Source: Spodoptera frugiperda (taxonomy: Eukaryota; Arthropoda; Insecta; Lepidoptera; Noctuidae). From it: a DNA stretch of 64,000 nucleotides. Within the stretch, counting starts at the first letter, position 1. Every line of letters begins with the position of its first letter. Below the pieces are notes generated by a model, which was not told the origin of the DNA, made no database searches, and worked only from the letters and a program-made list of their open reading frames with translations. Made by a program: the position numbers and the translations under genes. Of the stretch, positions 9,263 to 21,531 are shown in pieces. Location of the stretch: the NCBI RefSeq assembly GCF_023101765.2, contig NC_064238.1, forward strand, positions 5,144,001 through 5,208,000, given 5' to 3'.

Positions 9263-12200
9263 ATCGTTCGGATTTAGAACTCGGAATACAATCACGATTT
9301 AACTATCGAAATTTCTTGTTGGCTGTACTTTAAAAATAACTTGATGTCATTTCCTCTTCTGGAATGATAATCGCGGCTGTTGCATTTATGCAGGTACTTA
9401 ATATGAGCAATTCAATGTGTAAGTTATCTTCCACAGACCTAATATTCAAATAGGTAGTACAATATATTCATGAATCTATTTCAGGAACTATTTTCCTTCA
9501 TAAGAAAATTCGAGATAGATGATGAAACATTCTCTGAAATGTACTTACACATTCATACACCCCTTAGAAATATTACGAGCACAATTTTTATTCAAATCTA
9601 ACACCAATCGCGCACCGTTCCCGTTCCCCAAACGAGTAGCTATTATGCAACCGCTTCATATAGGCACGCACGTTTTTTGCCCGCCATCCCCACGGTAAAT
9701 AATGTCCCAAGACTCCTGACGATCTTTGGTTCGAGTCGTCGCCTTGTATGTATAATAGCCCTTGCCCTATCTTTATATGGGCCGAGCCGTAGCCTCCCGC
9801 AATCCTCATTCAGTTCACGTAAGGTAGCGGCCCTAAGGACCGGGTTTTTGTAACAGCGCAACAGGTAGAAAGGAAAGGATTGCGAGTATAGAGCGAGACC
9901 ACATGACATCATCTTCATGTCTGTCTCGCTCGGCGCGCCAGCGCAGGAATGCCGGACGATTTGTGCTTGCGCATAATACAGACGGTTCGTGCGACCACTG
10001 TAGTTATAGTTATGTATAGCGAAGCATAACCAACACACACTGCCCTAATGCGTACGGGTCATGTAGCGGGATTTACAGAGTTTAGCCAGTGAAATTTATA
10101 TTGAAAGGGAGTCTGATGATTTTCGAATATTATCACCTTTTTCGCTTTATTTGTTCTATTGGAGCTTTCAGTTTTGTGAACAATAATTAATTTACCATTC
10201 AAAATTACTTGAGATTTAATTTTAAAGTTTATTATTATTTTAAATTGCATTAGTAATATATTGCTTGGAACTTATTTCTTACAATAAATTCTCACTTAAA
10301 CAGAAGCCACAAGATGTTATGTTGATTACACAAGCTGAGTAATTATTCACAGCTCCATGGGCAAAGTTACGTGCTGAATTATTATAATGAAAGGGTAATA
10401 TTTCACAAAGATAGTGTTCGTTCTCTTTTATATTCATAGCGTTTTGAGGAAACATGAATAAGATGTAGAGTTAATGAACACATTCATTTAACTTTAACAA
10501 TGGTGCACCCAAGTGCAAAAAATCATCATAACTCTCTCTAAACAAGTTTTTGTAAGGACTTGGTAAACATTCGACGTATATTTATCTACTCGTACAAGGG
10601 CTCAGCAGGATCTGCCCACACGAATCATATTTTAAAAATGGACAACTTGAAAAATTGCGAAAAAAAACCGTAGAAACGTGACTTCTTATTTATACGTTAA
10701 ATAAATAACGAGACGTTGCGTCTAGAATATTAAATAAACAGTAAAACCGGTACCTGAGTGTATGTAAACATTGTTAAAAAACTTCATTTCGAGGCGATAA
10801 TTGAAGAGAATCCTGTTGAATCAATTTACAGAGACTGATGTGGCAAAAGTCGTTTGGAAGTCAAAGGCGATGTAAGTCAATATCGAGTAAAAAATTAAAG
10901 ATATAAACCACAGGAGCTGTTAAATGGTTTAACTGGTTATGTTTTATAATGCAATCATATGACTATGATGTAATTTGACGGTCGAAGGATTACGTTGTAC
11001 AAATGATAAAAAGGTGAGATTCAAGCATTTAGCTTAAGCGTTGTTTCCTCTTGTCAACAAATACGGATTCACGATTGTATTGTGCTTTATCAATATTTGA
11101 GATAGATCGATCAAATATCCGTGAGCGGTGTCAGGTTGTCAAAGTCAACCGCTTTCTTGTGACATTTTTTACAACACTGTTTATGTCTTATGTTTTACGT
11201 TATGTATAAAATTTTGTTTAATATAACGTTAAGCATTGCAGGATTATTCTGAATCTTTTGCCTGTTTTTGCCTGTTAGAAGCACAGTAAAATGTAGTAGA
11301 TGTATCTTACTATCTAAAAAGAACATTTAGTTACACGTTTTTAACTTATCCTTAATCAGTAACTTAAAAAATTAATTTCGTAGCACTTCGTAGCCTTTCG
11401 TAGCAAAATTAAATAGGTTCTGAAGGACTCTATGTCGTATGTGGTTTCGTATTTTTATACACACAAGTGTCGAAAATGTTATGAGTACAGAATTCTGTGT
11501 ATAAATCGATGAACCATTGTTGAATTAATCTAAATACCTTCGCACATTCTTCTGCACAAATTACATAAACTTTGTGCAAACGCAATAAAATTATGTGTAC
11601 GTTATATGATGTTTAGCGTACTGGCAATGCATTTACACAAGTACGTAATAATTTCGCATATTTTAACATCGGATTAAGAATTCACACTTCATTTATTACT
11701 TAATTAATAATGGCGGTAGTACAAAGATATGCGTTTAATTAAACCGGGTATGGAGCCTGTGATAAAGTCGGTCGTAGTTGGGTAAATATGTTACCGCTGA
11801 GTCGCTGGTCACATAAAAAGTTTCCTCAGAGATCCGGTCCCACTGGTCCGTAAGATCGACGACCTCTGGTCGCCGTTTGACTTATGGAAATAAGTTTTCT
11901 TGCCTCATCTGACTGATAGACTTTGATGGTTTTATCAATATTTTTAATTTCAATAATTGTGGGAACATTTTTTGTTTGATACCGACCTATTAACTGTGTT
12001 GTTTGTGTGCTTGTATTTGCTGTTACATCGAAGTAACAATTTAGTTGTATACACGTGATATTCTCGTGTCATACTTTGTCCGTAATATGCACACCAATCG
12101 TTGCACGCAATGATGGTAAATAAGTTCATATAAGGCCATTCAAAGACCAATCACGATAGTTCCCTATTATAATTCTCGCATGATTGATATGCATGTTTTT

Positions 12201-12763
12201 GTCCAATGCTTCTAGTACATGGTTATTTCGCATGCGACTCCTTTCTTCGGCCCCTGCGACTGCGCACGCGCTTACATCAGTGACGATAACGTTATGAGAC
12301 TTACGCGACCGGTTACGAGCCGGCAGACACCGCAGTTCCACTTTTGTTATATCCCCCATCATACATACATTATAATGTTATTGCTTATATTTATTCATGA
12401 AATATGAGTAGTTGTATTGTCCGATCTAGCTGTCGTGCTTGCGAAAGTAGCTCATGTCTTGAACAAGAATAGATATTAAAATTTTCAATATTTATTTATT
12501 TTGCACTTCTATGTAAATGCATTTTGGAGAAGTCGAGAGAGTGGGTTTGTTTCAACATTTGGAGATTTAATCACTTTTGGACAGAATTTAGTGCTTAAAA
12601 TAGGTTACAATAAGTACTATTATACCATTAATTTTCAATACAATTGTCATTGGTGTAGCTACGGTACAAGCATTTTGTCGTTAATTGATAAGTAAAGCAT
12701 GGTGGCACATACCGCAGACACGACATAAGTCGGCATCACCTAGCTATTACAAAGGAAGCGATG

Positions 12764-12900
12764 TTGCAATTCAAGAGCCGAGGCTGCTTTAGCGGTCGCG
12801 CTCGGCGGTGCAGCACGATCTGGCGTTCCGCTCTGCGCGGGCGCACGCCTCCCCCCTCCGCGTGCCCCCCATTTCTTACTGCCTCGCGGCCCTGACCAAG
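12764..12900. promoter_or_regulatory. GC-rich island, candidate regulatory element
   Basis: The block runs from GAGCCGAGGCTGC through a C-rich run (CCTCCCCCCTCCGC) to CTGCCTCGCGGCC. It is flanked by ordinary AT-rich sequence. The minus-strand frame of 121 codons that spans it has no recognisable domain. Confidence 0.35.
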
Positions 12901-15900
12901 ACACAGACCCCACAGAGGCGAAATGTTACGAAATTGAGTATCGACCAAACGAGTTTGCGTCTGTAGTGCAGGGCTATGGCGGCCTGTGTCGTAAGTGTTC
13001 AATGGGAATTGGGAACGGTAGTCTAGTTTACTTGCATATGCCAGGTGCTTGGTTTCCATTTTTAGAACAACTTTATTAACACGCGAAAGAAGATATCTCA
13101 ATAAAGACGCGGGCTAATTGTGTTTTGATTTACGAGACGATGGTGAAGGGTAGAAATAAAACTGTTATTTTAGGAATGTACGCGTTGTTTTATATTTTTC
13201 TTTCAGGTAGTAAAACGTGAGTTGCAAGTTATGATTTTCTAATTGTACTGGCAGTTTTATTATGGCATGTTTCACCCCGTAATCTTCCCGTAAGACCGTC
13301 ATTACAGGTGTGCAATTTATCTTCTATACTCATTACGCGGATGCAGTAACTTGGATGAGCTCTGTCTATGTATATTATTTATGTATGTGCCTGTTCTTAC
13401 ATACCTGTGTCGGTAAATTATGGCCGTAAGTAAGATGTTCCTAGCAAAATACAGTGTTTAAATTCTTGGAGCGCAAAAATGCGAAATGGTGTTAACGAAT
13501 GAATTAATATATTATAGTTGTATACAGATAGTTTTATTTCTACGACTGGACATTATTAATTTTGTATAAAAACAACTCATTTCAATATTTTTAATAGGTT
13601 AAAGTGAAAGATACTGATAAAACTATTTATTTGTAGTTATGTATAATTAAAAAATATGTATTTACAGAGCTGCAACTGCAGGCGAAAATTGAAATAAAAC
13701 TTAACAGACTAAAATGAACATGTACGTGATAATTATATCCGACGTTTTATTCGGGTGCAATTAAAACACAGGGTGTTCATTTAATGCTGACATTTATACA
13801 CGCTTGGGGCTGGTTACGAGCTGTTGGGAACAACTGGGAATACCAAAAGCATTTCGAATTAGGAGTTATTTAAATTCGCTCCTTATTTCGTCGAATGGCC
13901 TAAGTGTGTAGAGCAATTACAAATGCCTTCCTAACAAGACCATTTGTCAGTCGGTACAATTAGCTTTCGTGTCACATAACAAGGGGCTCGTGAATTTAAT
14001 CGACGCTGTCATCGAACATCCCACCTGCTGATTTATTTTTTCGCAGTTTTTTGTGTTATCGGATAGGCAGAGATCATTAAAGTAAATGTCAAGACTTGCT
14101 TGTAGTTCCAAGGCACTATAACTTTTATAAACAATTGTTTTAATTGACAAGTTTTACAATGGCGATGTTAATTGCTAGTCGCATGTGGATACGAAATTTA
14201 AATAATAGTTTTGAGTTGCTATTAATAATTTTTAAGTAAGAGGCAAATATATGAGAATAAAACATGCTTCCTTTCTATTTTATTGCCCATAAATAATATA
14301 TTTGTAAAAAATAAATATTTGAAAACATTTTGTTTTTAATAGCTGAACTCCTACTAAAGAACTTATTTTGAGAAACAAGAATTACTAGATGCACGAGGAA
14401 TAAGTAACACATCACCTTATACACGTTGTTTTATCTACTCGACTTAACAAAACGTAGGTGTTAATGTTTGGTTCTCTCATTCAATTATAACGGTTCTTAA
14501 AACATTTGGCAACACCAAAATATTACTTCAACAATAAAAAAGTCCAAAAAGTACGAATTGCCCTTGAACCTGCAGTTGAAAACAACAATGTTACATGTTA
14601 TGTTACAGATTATATCTGCTTGGCTTTAACAAATTGCGATATAACGAGCAGCTGCTAACGTTTTAGTATTTCCTTTATATCCTGAAGACCTTGGTACATG
14701 TTAAGTAACCCTAAATCGCTGTCAAACCAGACTAACCCGTGCATACTCTTTGGTCGATGGCTATCACAAATCTCTTGCAGGTGCCTGTCGATGTAGAATA
14801 TGATTTTGTCAACATTTTCGACAACCGACCAACGCGCAGATTGCTCGAATTAATTATTATGACTTCATATAACATTTTTACACTTTGCACCTGCTTTTGT
14901 TAATAAAATTTTATGTCAGGAAAGCAAATTGGTTACGTGACTTAATTTTTGGGAATATATTTTTTTTTTGCTAAAAGTTTGAACACGTTAAAATTGGCTT
15001 TTGGTTCGTAAATTATCTGTATACATGAGTATGAGTATGTATCGTAAACGAGACAATCATATTATTGACCTTTTATATAGGCATATATACATTTAGTAGG
15101 CGTGCCTCTTGGAATAACAATCTGCAGATTGCTAGGACATACGATTAGAGTAAGAATTCAATGCTACAAGTTGAAAATTCAATGAAGAGAAGAAGACTTT
15201 AATAATTCCTGCAAATATTTTTATGATGAAATTAAATAGTGATTACAGTAACAATACTAATAAGGAGTCATCAAATCACATATTTCTTCTGTGGGAGACA
15301 GTGTACTACAGTAATATGTGTCTGAAGATTGCAAAGTGTAATGTGAATTTGATAGTCTTCAATTACTGTGTGCCTATCATTAGGGACCACCGTGGCGTTG
15401 ACTGGTTCCTGTTATTAACACTACAATGTTCGCTGCGAAGCAAGGGTTAAATTAATTTCACCGTTTCAAACTATCTTATCTACTGTGTAATGAAATGCGG
15501 GTAATTTTTCAACGACTTTGTTTTGTTTTGAGTTTGCCAATTTGGTTGTGGTGACTACAAAATACTTATGATTGTTTTGTGGTATTGTATGATCTTTGTA
15601 TTTGATTCACTTATCTTTCTATGATTCAAGGCCAAGAGCTATTAAAACCCCATACGTAAAGTAAACGCCCATTTTTTCCAGTTACATTTTCTTCTTCCAG
15701 TTACATTACTCTTGACTCAGCACCCGATCTTTCTTTTTCGATCGCTAATATGGCAGATAAAAATGAAAATCAGTAATATAGTTTAATATTTAGCCCATGT
15801 AATTGAACCATCAGTTTTAATGGTACAAAGAAACCAAAACAAAAGAAACCCTAATTTGCATACTATGTAAAATGCCTACAAAACATTCAGTGTTCACATG

Positions 15901-16945
15901 CCAACGGAAATAAAACATCTTTACGTAACAACATGTTTAACTTCAAAACTTCTAGAAATAAACCTGTAAATAAATAAGAGACAATATTTACAGACCTGTC
16001 AGAAAGATCGAACTGAGTCATTTGAGGTAAACGTCATTTGTATACACAGACATGTTGAAAACAGTTGCTATAACAAAGCGGTCTATGCATATTCATGTAT
16101 CGCGCCCCCTTTTCATGTGTCCCGGCTGAATTGCGCCGCAGCGACACCGATTTTGTACACAAAGCTACAAATCAAGTTATGCAAATCCAGTATAAGCTGA
16201 CTGTTGAATGTGTAGACAGATCATACAAAGCGAGACCATGATAAACTGGTTTGTATAGTTTGATGTGCACTTGTGAGCGTTCAAGATGCTTCGCCAGTAT
16301 AAATAAATCCTTTGTTTACTATTTGGGACGGTCAGGTGGAACGAATTGTAACAGGTTGATATTCGTATGTGGAGCAATGTCGGGAGTTTGACTTGAATGT
16401 AGATGGGTTATTAGGGTACAGTTATGTCATCGGATCCGATATTGATGTAAATTCCTTAACCTTACTGAGAAGCTTCTGAAAATGTTGGTGTACAAATTCC
16501 ACTGTTATTATTGAGGTCATTGGTCAATCGCACCTAGGTATTATATTCAGATAGACAAAAACCGGTCTCATTCTAGACTAGATCGACGCCTGTTTTCCTT
16601 TCGGCGCAGTCGAGATTGCCTCTTTACGCCTATGCAAATTCCACATTGGAATAAAAAGATGACTCTATATTTTAGAATCTTAAAATAAAATTCCAACTTC
16701 GTTTACCATTTATACAATTACCGTAACAGGAATTAAAAGTTCGAATCTAAATTTAGCTATAAACAATTCATCACTCTTTGAATTCACAGTCATATGACTA
16801 AATACGAATTAAATAAAACAGCCAGTCATACGAACATTACTAGTTTGGTTCAAAAGAGGCGGGTATTGCTCAGGCACAGCTATTCATGATCTCTTCATTA
16901 CAACAAGTGACATGGCAATATTATCTTCCGTTATTGGTAGACATA

Positions 16946-17322
16946 CAGTGGCGTAGCGTGTCTTGGCTGGGCCCCTTATTAAAAATTGTTTGGGGGACCC
17001 CCTAGTCTCTATTTTTGATGGGGGAAAATCATCCAATGACTTCTCGCCCTATCTCTCAAGCCTCAATGTTATAATAGCGAGCCCATGATTAGCCCTTATG
17101 CTTACGTTAGTTTTCTAAAAGAGTCTGTAATTATTTAAACACATGTTTTACGTGAAAAAAGGAATTGATTCTTATTTTGACTTTTATAATTTCTAAATTC
17201 TAATTTATTATTTTATAATAAATTAGGAGGTTTTAATTATTTGGTCACGCACGTTGTGGTCCCCCGCAGCCCAGGGGCCCAGTATGATTGATACGTCACA
17301 TACGGTTCTAGCTACGCTCCTG
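16946..17322. mobile_element. hAT-like non-autonomous element (MITE)
   Basis: The left end reads CAGTGGCGTAGCGTG and the right end, inverted, reads CAGGAGCGTAGCTAG. Each is followed inside by a GGGCCCC block (16969-16975 and the GGGGCCC at 17274-17280). CAG(T/G)GGCGTAGC with GGGCCCC is typical of hAT termini. The bases outside (TAGACATA and TAGCCGCA) agree at 5 of 8 places, so an 8-bp target duplication is only partly preserved. There is no coding capacity. A phrase resembling SINE-like family C (AATCATCCAATGACTTCTC) lies inside at about 17027. Confidence 0.65.
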
Positions 17323-17335
17323 TAGCCGCATAATA

Positions 17336-17545
17336 TTATGAATCCTCTTTATAGGTGGTTTGTACGGTACAGGGAGAACTATCATATTCCAGCGGCTTTC
17401 AAAAAAAGCCTATGTGTTATTCCAGACCATAATCTACCCTTGTTCCAAATTTCATCTCGATCCCTTCAGATGTTTAGACGTGAAGGAGTAACATACATAC
17501 AAGTATACAAACTTTCGTATTTATAATAAGTATTATTAGGATGCT
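17336..17545 (+). repeat. RTE-like LINE 3'-tail remnant
   Basis: Its phrases TATGTGTTATTCCAGACC, CCAAATTTCATCTCGATCC and a terminal ATACAAACTTTCGTATTTATAA followed by ATTATTAGGATG are the standard tail of lepidopteran RTE-type elements as I recall them. Part of the tail recurs inverted at 45793-45960. The 62-codon frame inside is not a real gene. Confidence 0.6.
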
Positions 17546-18262
17546 AGTAGAAATCAGTGCCTACATCAATATTCAGAACACATCAAGCCTTACCTTTAAT
17601 CCATTTTGGATTTTCCGACTCTTGGAAAAAATCCTTTTAAACTGTTGGTCAGGATTTTACATATCTGATTTATTTTGATCCTGTTTGTTGGGTATTTCTG
17701 CTTTATAATACAAAGTAAGTATTTGTAACGGCAATCTTTTCTATTTAATTATAATAATGACACAGTTTTGAAATCGAGGATCAATTGAATCAATTGTTAA
17801 CGTAGGTACACTCTGGATCACAATGTATCAATGCAATATGACCCGCGCCTTGACCCATTCTGCGGTTAATTATTTGAACTAATTTCTAATTCAATTAAAA
17901 TATTATTTTAGTATTAGTTTTCAGCCATGCTTGTCTCACTCCAGGGCAAAGGCCAATTTAAATATAAAATATATTATTATTTATAAGTATTAATACGAAA
18001 AGAACTATAAAACTACAATGAAATTAAAGATTACTTAAAACTATATATTTATAGTTTAATAATTAATTCTATTGGATTAATTATTAGAATAAAATGTAAT
18101 TTTCATGAATATTAATGATATTTCAATTTATTTGTAATTTGCTCCAGTTTTTATATTATAATAATTATTTTGTATATTCCTATACCTATTAGGAATGAAT
18201 TTATTATTTATTTCTTAATTATATATCGTTATTTATTTTCTTCTAGTGTCATAGTCATTATA
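17546..18262. other. AT-rich sequence, nothing recognised
   Basis: Very AT-rich (many TTATTTATTATA runs). A short phrase near 17922-17955 (AGCCATGCTTGTCTCACTCC) might be a LINE scrap. I see no gene. Confidence 0.45.
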
Positions 18263-18518
18263 CAGGGTGTAAACGGAACACTCCCAAACGCCGCAATCAG
18301 GTGATGGATGGATGGTGATGGAATGTGAGATTAATTTTCAAAAAAATTAAGAACTGAACAAACAAGAACAATGTTTATTTTATGCAGTAATAGTTGTAAT
18401 CTGGTAAAGGCTGATGTTGCATGAATAACCCGAAAACAAAAACGTTTAAAATATAGATAGTATGTATAAAAACTATACATTTTGTAGCGTTTTTCGGGAG
18501 CGTACCGTTTAGACCCTG
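18263..18518. mobile_element. Small inverted-repeat DNA element with CAGGGTGT ends
   Basis: The left end reads CAGGGTGTAAACGGAACACT and the right end, inverted, reads CAGGGTCTAAACGGTACGCT. TATA stands outside both ends, so the target duplication is TA or TATA. The length is 256 bases, with no open frame of note. The structure is that of a non-autonomous cut-and-paste element. The superfamily is uncertain (a TA duplication would suggest Tc1/mariner-like). Confidence 0.65.
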
Positions 18519-18856
18519 TATATTATTTGTTTGATTAAATTATTTATTTCTTAACTATTTAAAATCGTTATTTATTTTCTTCTAATATAATATACATAAT
18601 AATGGGTACGAGTCTGCCTGTTTGTAATTAGGACATTGCCTTTTATCACAATTCAACACGAAGCTCATGAATATCAAATAGGCTACGGAAGTTGACAAAG
18701 TTGTGAATGGAAAGGTTTGTATGTTTTTTTGGAAATGTTATTTATTACTTTTACCTGTCATCATGACAATTTGGACAAGTGAAGTTGATGAAACTGTTGA
18801 CATTAGTTTGTCCATCCGTATGTAAGTTCTAAGTTGGGAATTCAGTCTTTAATTTT

Positions 18857-18980
18857 GGCTACGGCTCGAAAAGCAGGAGTAGGAACTGGGTGGTTTTTAG
18901 TCAGTAAGAGTCTGACACCCCGTTTCGCCTCGCCCAAAGTGGCAGAAGTCATTGGATGATTTTCCTCAAAAAGGCAATTT
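18857..18980 (+). repeat. SINE-like family C copy
   Basis: It shares GGCTCGAAAAGCAGGAGTAGG, a GGTGGTTTTTAGTCAGTAAG block, GAGTCTGACA and a CCTCGCCC segment with AGAAGTCATTGGATGATTTT, in that order, with copies at 30494, 44920 and 62704. The 5' part (CCGGAGCTGCGGACTACC) is missing. Confidence 0.7.
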
Positions 18981-20659
18981 TAGTATCATATTTAATACAA
19001 GCTTCTCAAACCTTATTCTGCGCGGTCTCTAGTCCAGCTAATGCATGCTAAACGTTGACAAATGGCACTCAAAATCTTACGTTTTATGTAATTTTATACG
19101 TTGTTCTGAAAATATTTTTTTTCATCCAGTCTGCGCGATGTGTTTGTTAATATATAAAAATAATGAATATGTATGTAGATAGAACACAATCATAAACCTG
19201 CCTACATCAATACATCAATACAATTTTGATTTTCAACGGTTCACGTAACCTTTAACCGTTATCTATAAGGCAAGTAAGACCAAAGTCCTTTGGATTCCCC
19301 ACACCAAAAAAACTAAGCAGTTTTTACATACATTACAAATAGGTAAATTATTTTGTGAAATGCATTGGTCATTGGCCTATGGCAACGACCTGTAGGGATC
19401 AGCGCGATGAATGACCGCAGTGACGTCGCGTTGTGTTCTGATGAAATTAAACTATTGCGTAGTGGTGATAATTGTATTGATTGTCATGTGAGGGACTCAC
19501 CTTTCTGGTTAGTCCCTTACTCGCTTAGACGTTTCTGGAGACTTCTCGCACGTATTTCTTGACAATGTACAGAAAATAGTGTTATTTTTCTATTCCTTCT
19601 GATCTTGTGTCTCCATCTTGATTTTTATTAATGTTAGTGTTTGTACTGTTGACGTGTCTTAATACTAATAAATAAAATAAGGGAGTAAACAGTATAATTT
19701 CTAGAATATTTTCTGAGACTACAGAAATTCCAGTACTTATTTCCGAACTGAAAATCAAGCTCAAGATTTTTAATCAGTTTTCGTACATTACAGAATTTAA
19801 GTGCAACAACTATGTAGTAGTCAAAAATAAGTTTCAAACCATTATCTGCTTTAGTTTACTTCTAACTAAAATTATTGTTTGGTATAAAATGAGTTAAGAT
19901 AGTTTGTTTGGGATAATTTCATTCTATGATCCATGTTGTGCGCCTTGATTACTCAAATGGCTCTTGTAATGGCTATCATGAAAAAAAAGTACTTGAAGAA
20001 GAGTTAGAACATTTCTGTATGCGGTTTCTCGCATGAATGGGCAAAGGAATGCCTAGTTATATATAGGTAGATACTTAATTATGCACATGTAATGGTGTTG
20101 GATGCAAGTAACGAGTTGTTGTTCGGCGTGGAGGATCAAGGAAGAGGCTTTTGTGCAATGGTGTTTATTTTCTAGTTAATAATGATACTTTTGACTAGGC
20201 ACATCTTTGGTAAATGGATCTACACAGATATTTCGGCTCTGCCAATATACCTTTGTTTTGATCTGACCTGGCTTCAGGAAAAATTAATACTATGCTGCCA
20301 CAATTTGTTCGGTACTAAATGCTACGATAACTATACACTAAATTAAGTTTTTTAACTGATTACATGTTTCATTCAAACATTATAAAGTATCCTTTATAAA
20401 GTAGTAAATATTGAAGATAGATTGAAATCATAACACAACGTGACAAAGCTTTCAGTAACGGAATATTCACATAAGCATATTACTCAAGCTGAGTCGTAAG
20501 CACGTTGAGAGCAATAACCGTATCAAAATGTCGAGAATTTTTATTGCATGACGCGTAGCAAATAATTCTAAGTAATATACATTGTTTTACTGTACTTAGA
20601 CATAGCATATAAATAGATTAGCCGTGTGGTAACGGCAGAGTCAAACACATCAGTCATCA
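18981..20659. other. AT-rich sequence without a recognised gene
   Basis: No gene or named repeat seen. Open frames at 19365-19562 and 19582-19837 are short and unremarkable. Confidence 0.45.
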
Positions 20660-20915
20660 GCCCGTGGACACTCAGGGTACTTTTCCACCAGAGATGTGCT
20701 ATGCTACAGTAATGTTGCTGTGATATGGAGATGGGTTTGATTTCCAGTAATCATATTCATTGGTAAACATAGCTTAGCATTGGTGGAATCGGACTCAGCT
20801 AAGCTATGTTTTTTATATGGAAAATGAGTGCTATGGATGAGTGCTCTGGATGGCTTCCCTACTATCGATACATCGCATACTCGAGCTGTGCATCAAGGAA
20901 GACTGACATTCATTG
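20660..20915 (+). repeat. Dispersed lepidopteran repeat remnant (GGTACTTTTCCACCAGAG type)
   Basis: GGTACTTTTCCACCAGAGAT, GTGCTATGGATGAGTGCT, GGATGGCTTCCCTACTATCG and CATACTCGAGCTGTGCATC look like a dispersed repeat that I remember from moth genomes. No terminal repeat or duplication is visible at the far end, so this copy is probably truncated. The class is not known to me. Confidence 0.4.
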
Positions 20916-21287
20916 CCACGTAGTATGGCAAAATTATTTGAATATTTATACCTGACATTGTAAATAGGACATGCAAATGAGGAATGCGATAAGTTATGTC
21001 ACTCTGAGTGAAATAGAGCGTGAAGATAGGACAACTTGTTATTCAGTTTTAAATGAAAATACTTAGTTCCTGGATAATACAATGTAAGACGTAGTAGATT
21101 AGCTTTTTAAAAATCTATATTATTATTGTTGAAATTTAAATTTCTCGTGAGAACTGCGGTGTCAACGATCAACAATAATTTACTGTATAATTTATATACA
21201 TAATTTTGTACTTTAGAATTTGTTATCATAGTACTCGTAGATAGTAGTATAGGCTCACTTATGTCGAGAGGAAACGCCCGGGTTTCA

Positions 21288-21400
21288 TCACTTTTTTTTG
21301 AGGGGGGAATGACTTCTCTCGCCTTGGGCGAAGCGAGAGAGAGTGTCAGACTCTTACTGACTAAAAACCACCCTGTTTCTTCTCGCGCTTCCAACCGATC
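21288..21400 (-). repeat. SINE-like family C copy (reverse)
   Basis: It is the reverse complement of the family C core: GAATGACTTCTCTCGCC, GTGTCAGACTCTTACTGACT, AAAACCACCC. It abuts the fold-back element at 21415. Confidence 0.7.
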
Positions 21401-21414
21401 GATCTGAAGGCTTA

Positions 21415-21528
21415 GTACGAGTTTGTTTTACGTCTAACGTGAGGCGCTTGATTAGTTGGTTAATTCGTGGCGGCCAATCAGAACGCCAAACTCTCGTTTC
21501 GTTTGTTCAACTTAAAACCAACTCGTAC
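21415..21528. mobile_element. Fold-back MITE with TTA duplication
   Basis: The ends are GTACGAGTTTGTTTTA and, inverted, GTACGAGTTGGTTTTA. TTA is found directly outside both (21412-21414 and 21529-21531). The inner arms also pair in part around CTGATTGG / AACCAACTAATCA. At 114 bases with a 3-bp TTA duplication it fits a PIF/Harbinger-like MITE. The left terminus matches the element at 33275-33401. Confidence 0.65.
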
Positions 21529-21531
21529 TTA

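Larger units (their letters stand above)
8223..16945. other. Long AT-rich stretch with two GC islands and no recognised gene
   Basis: Nearly 9 kb without a recognisable exon or mobile element, apart from the GC islands at 9085-9262 and 12764-12900. The longest open frames are minus-strand, 131 codons (9643-10038) and 121 codons (12736-13101), and neither resembles a protein I know. A cluster of repeated CGTAGC words lies at 11378-11405. Two ATGCAAAT octamers occur near 16180 and 16632, which may be chance. Confidence 0.45.

Noticed and set aside
9643..10038. 131-codon minus-strand open frame
   Set aside because: The translation shows no domain, signal or repeat that I recognise, and the region is moderately GC-rich, which lengthens chance frames.
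12736..13101. 121-codon minus-strand open frame
   Set aside because: It spans a GC island, its Arg/Pro/Gly-rich middle follows from base composition, and no family resemblance was seen.
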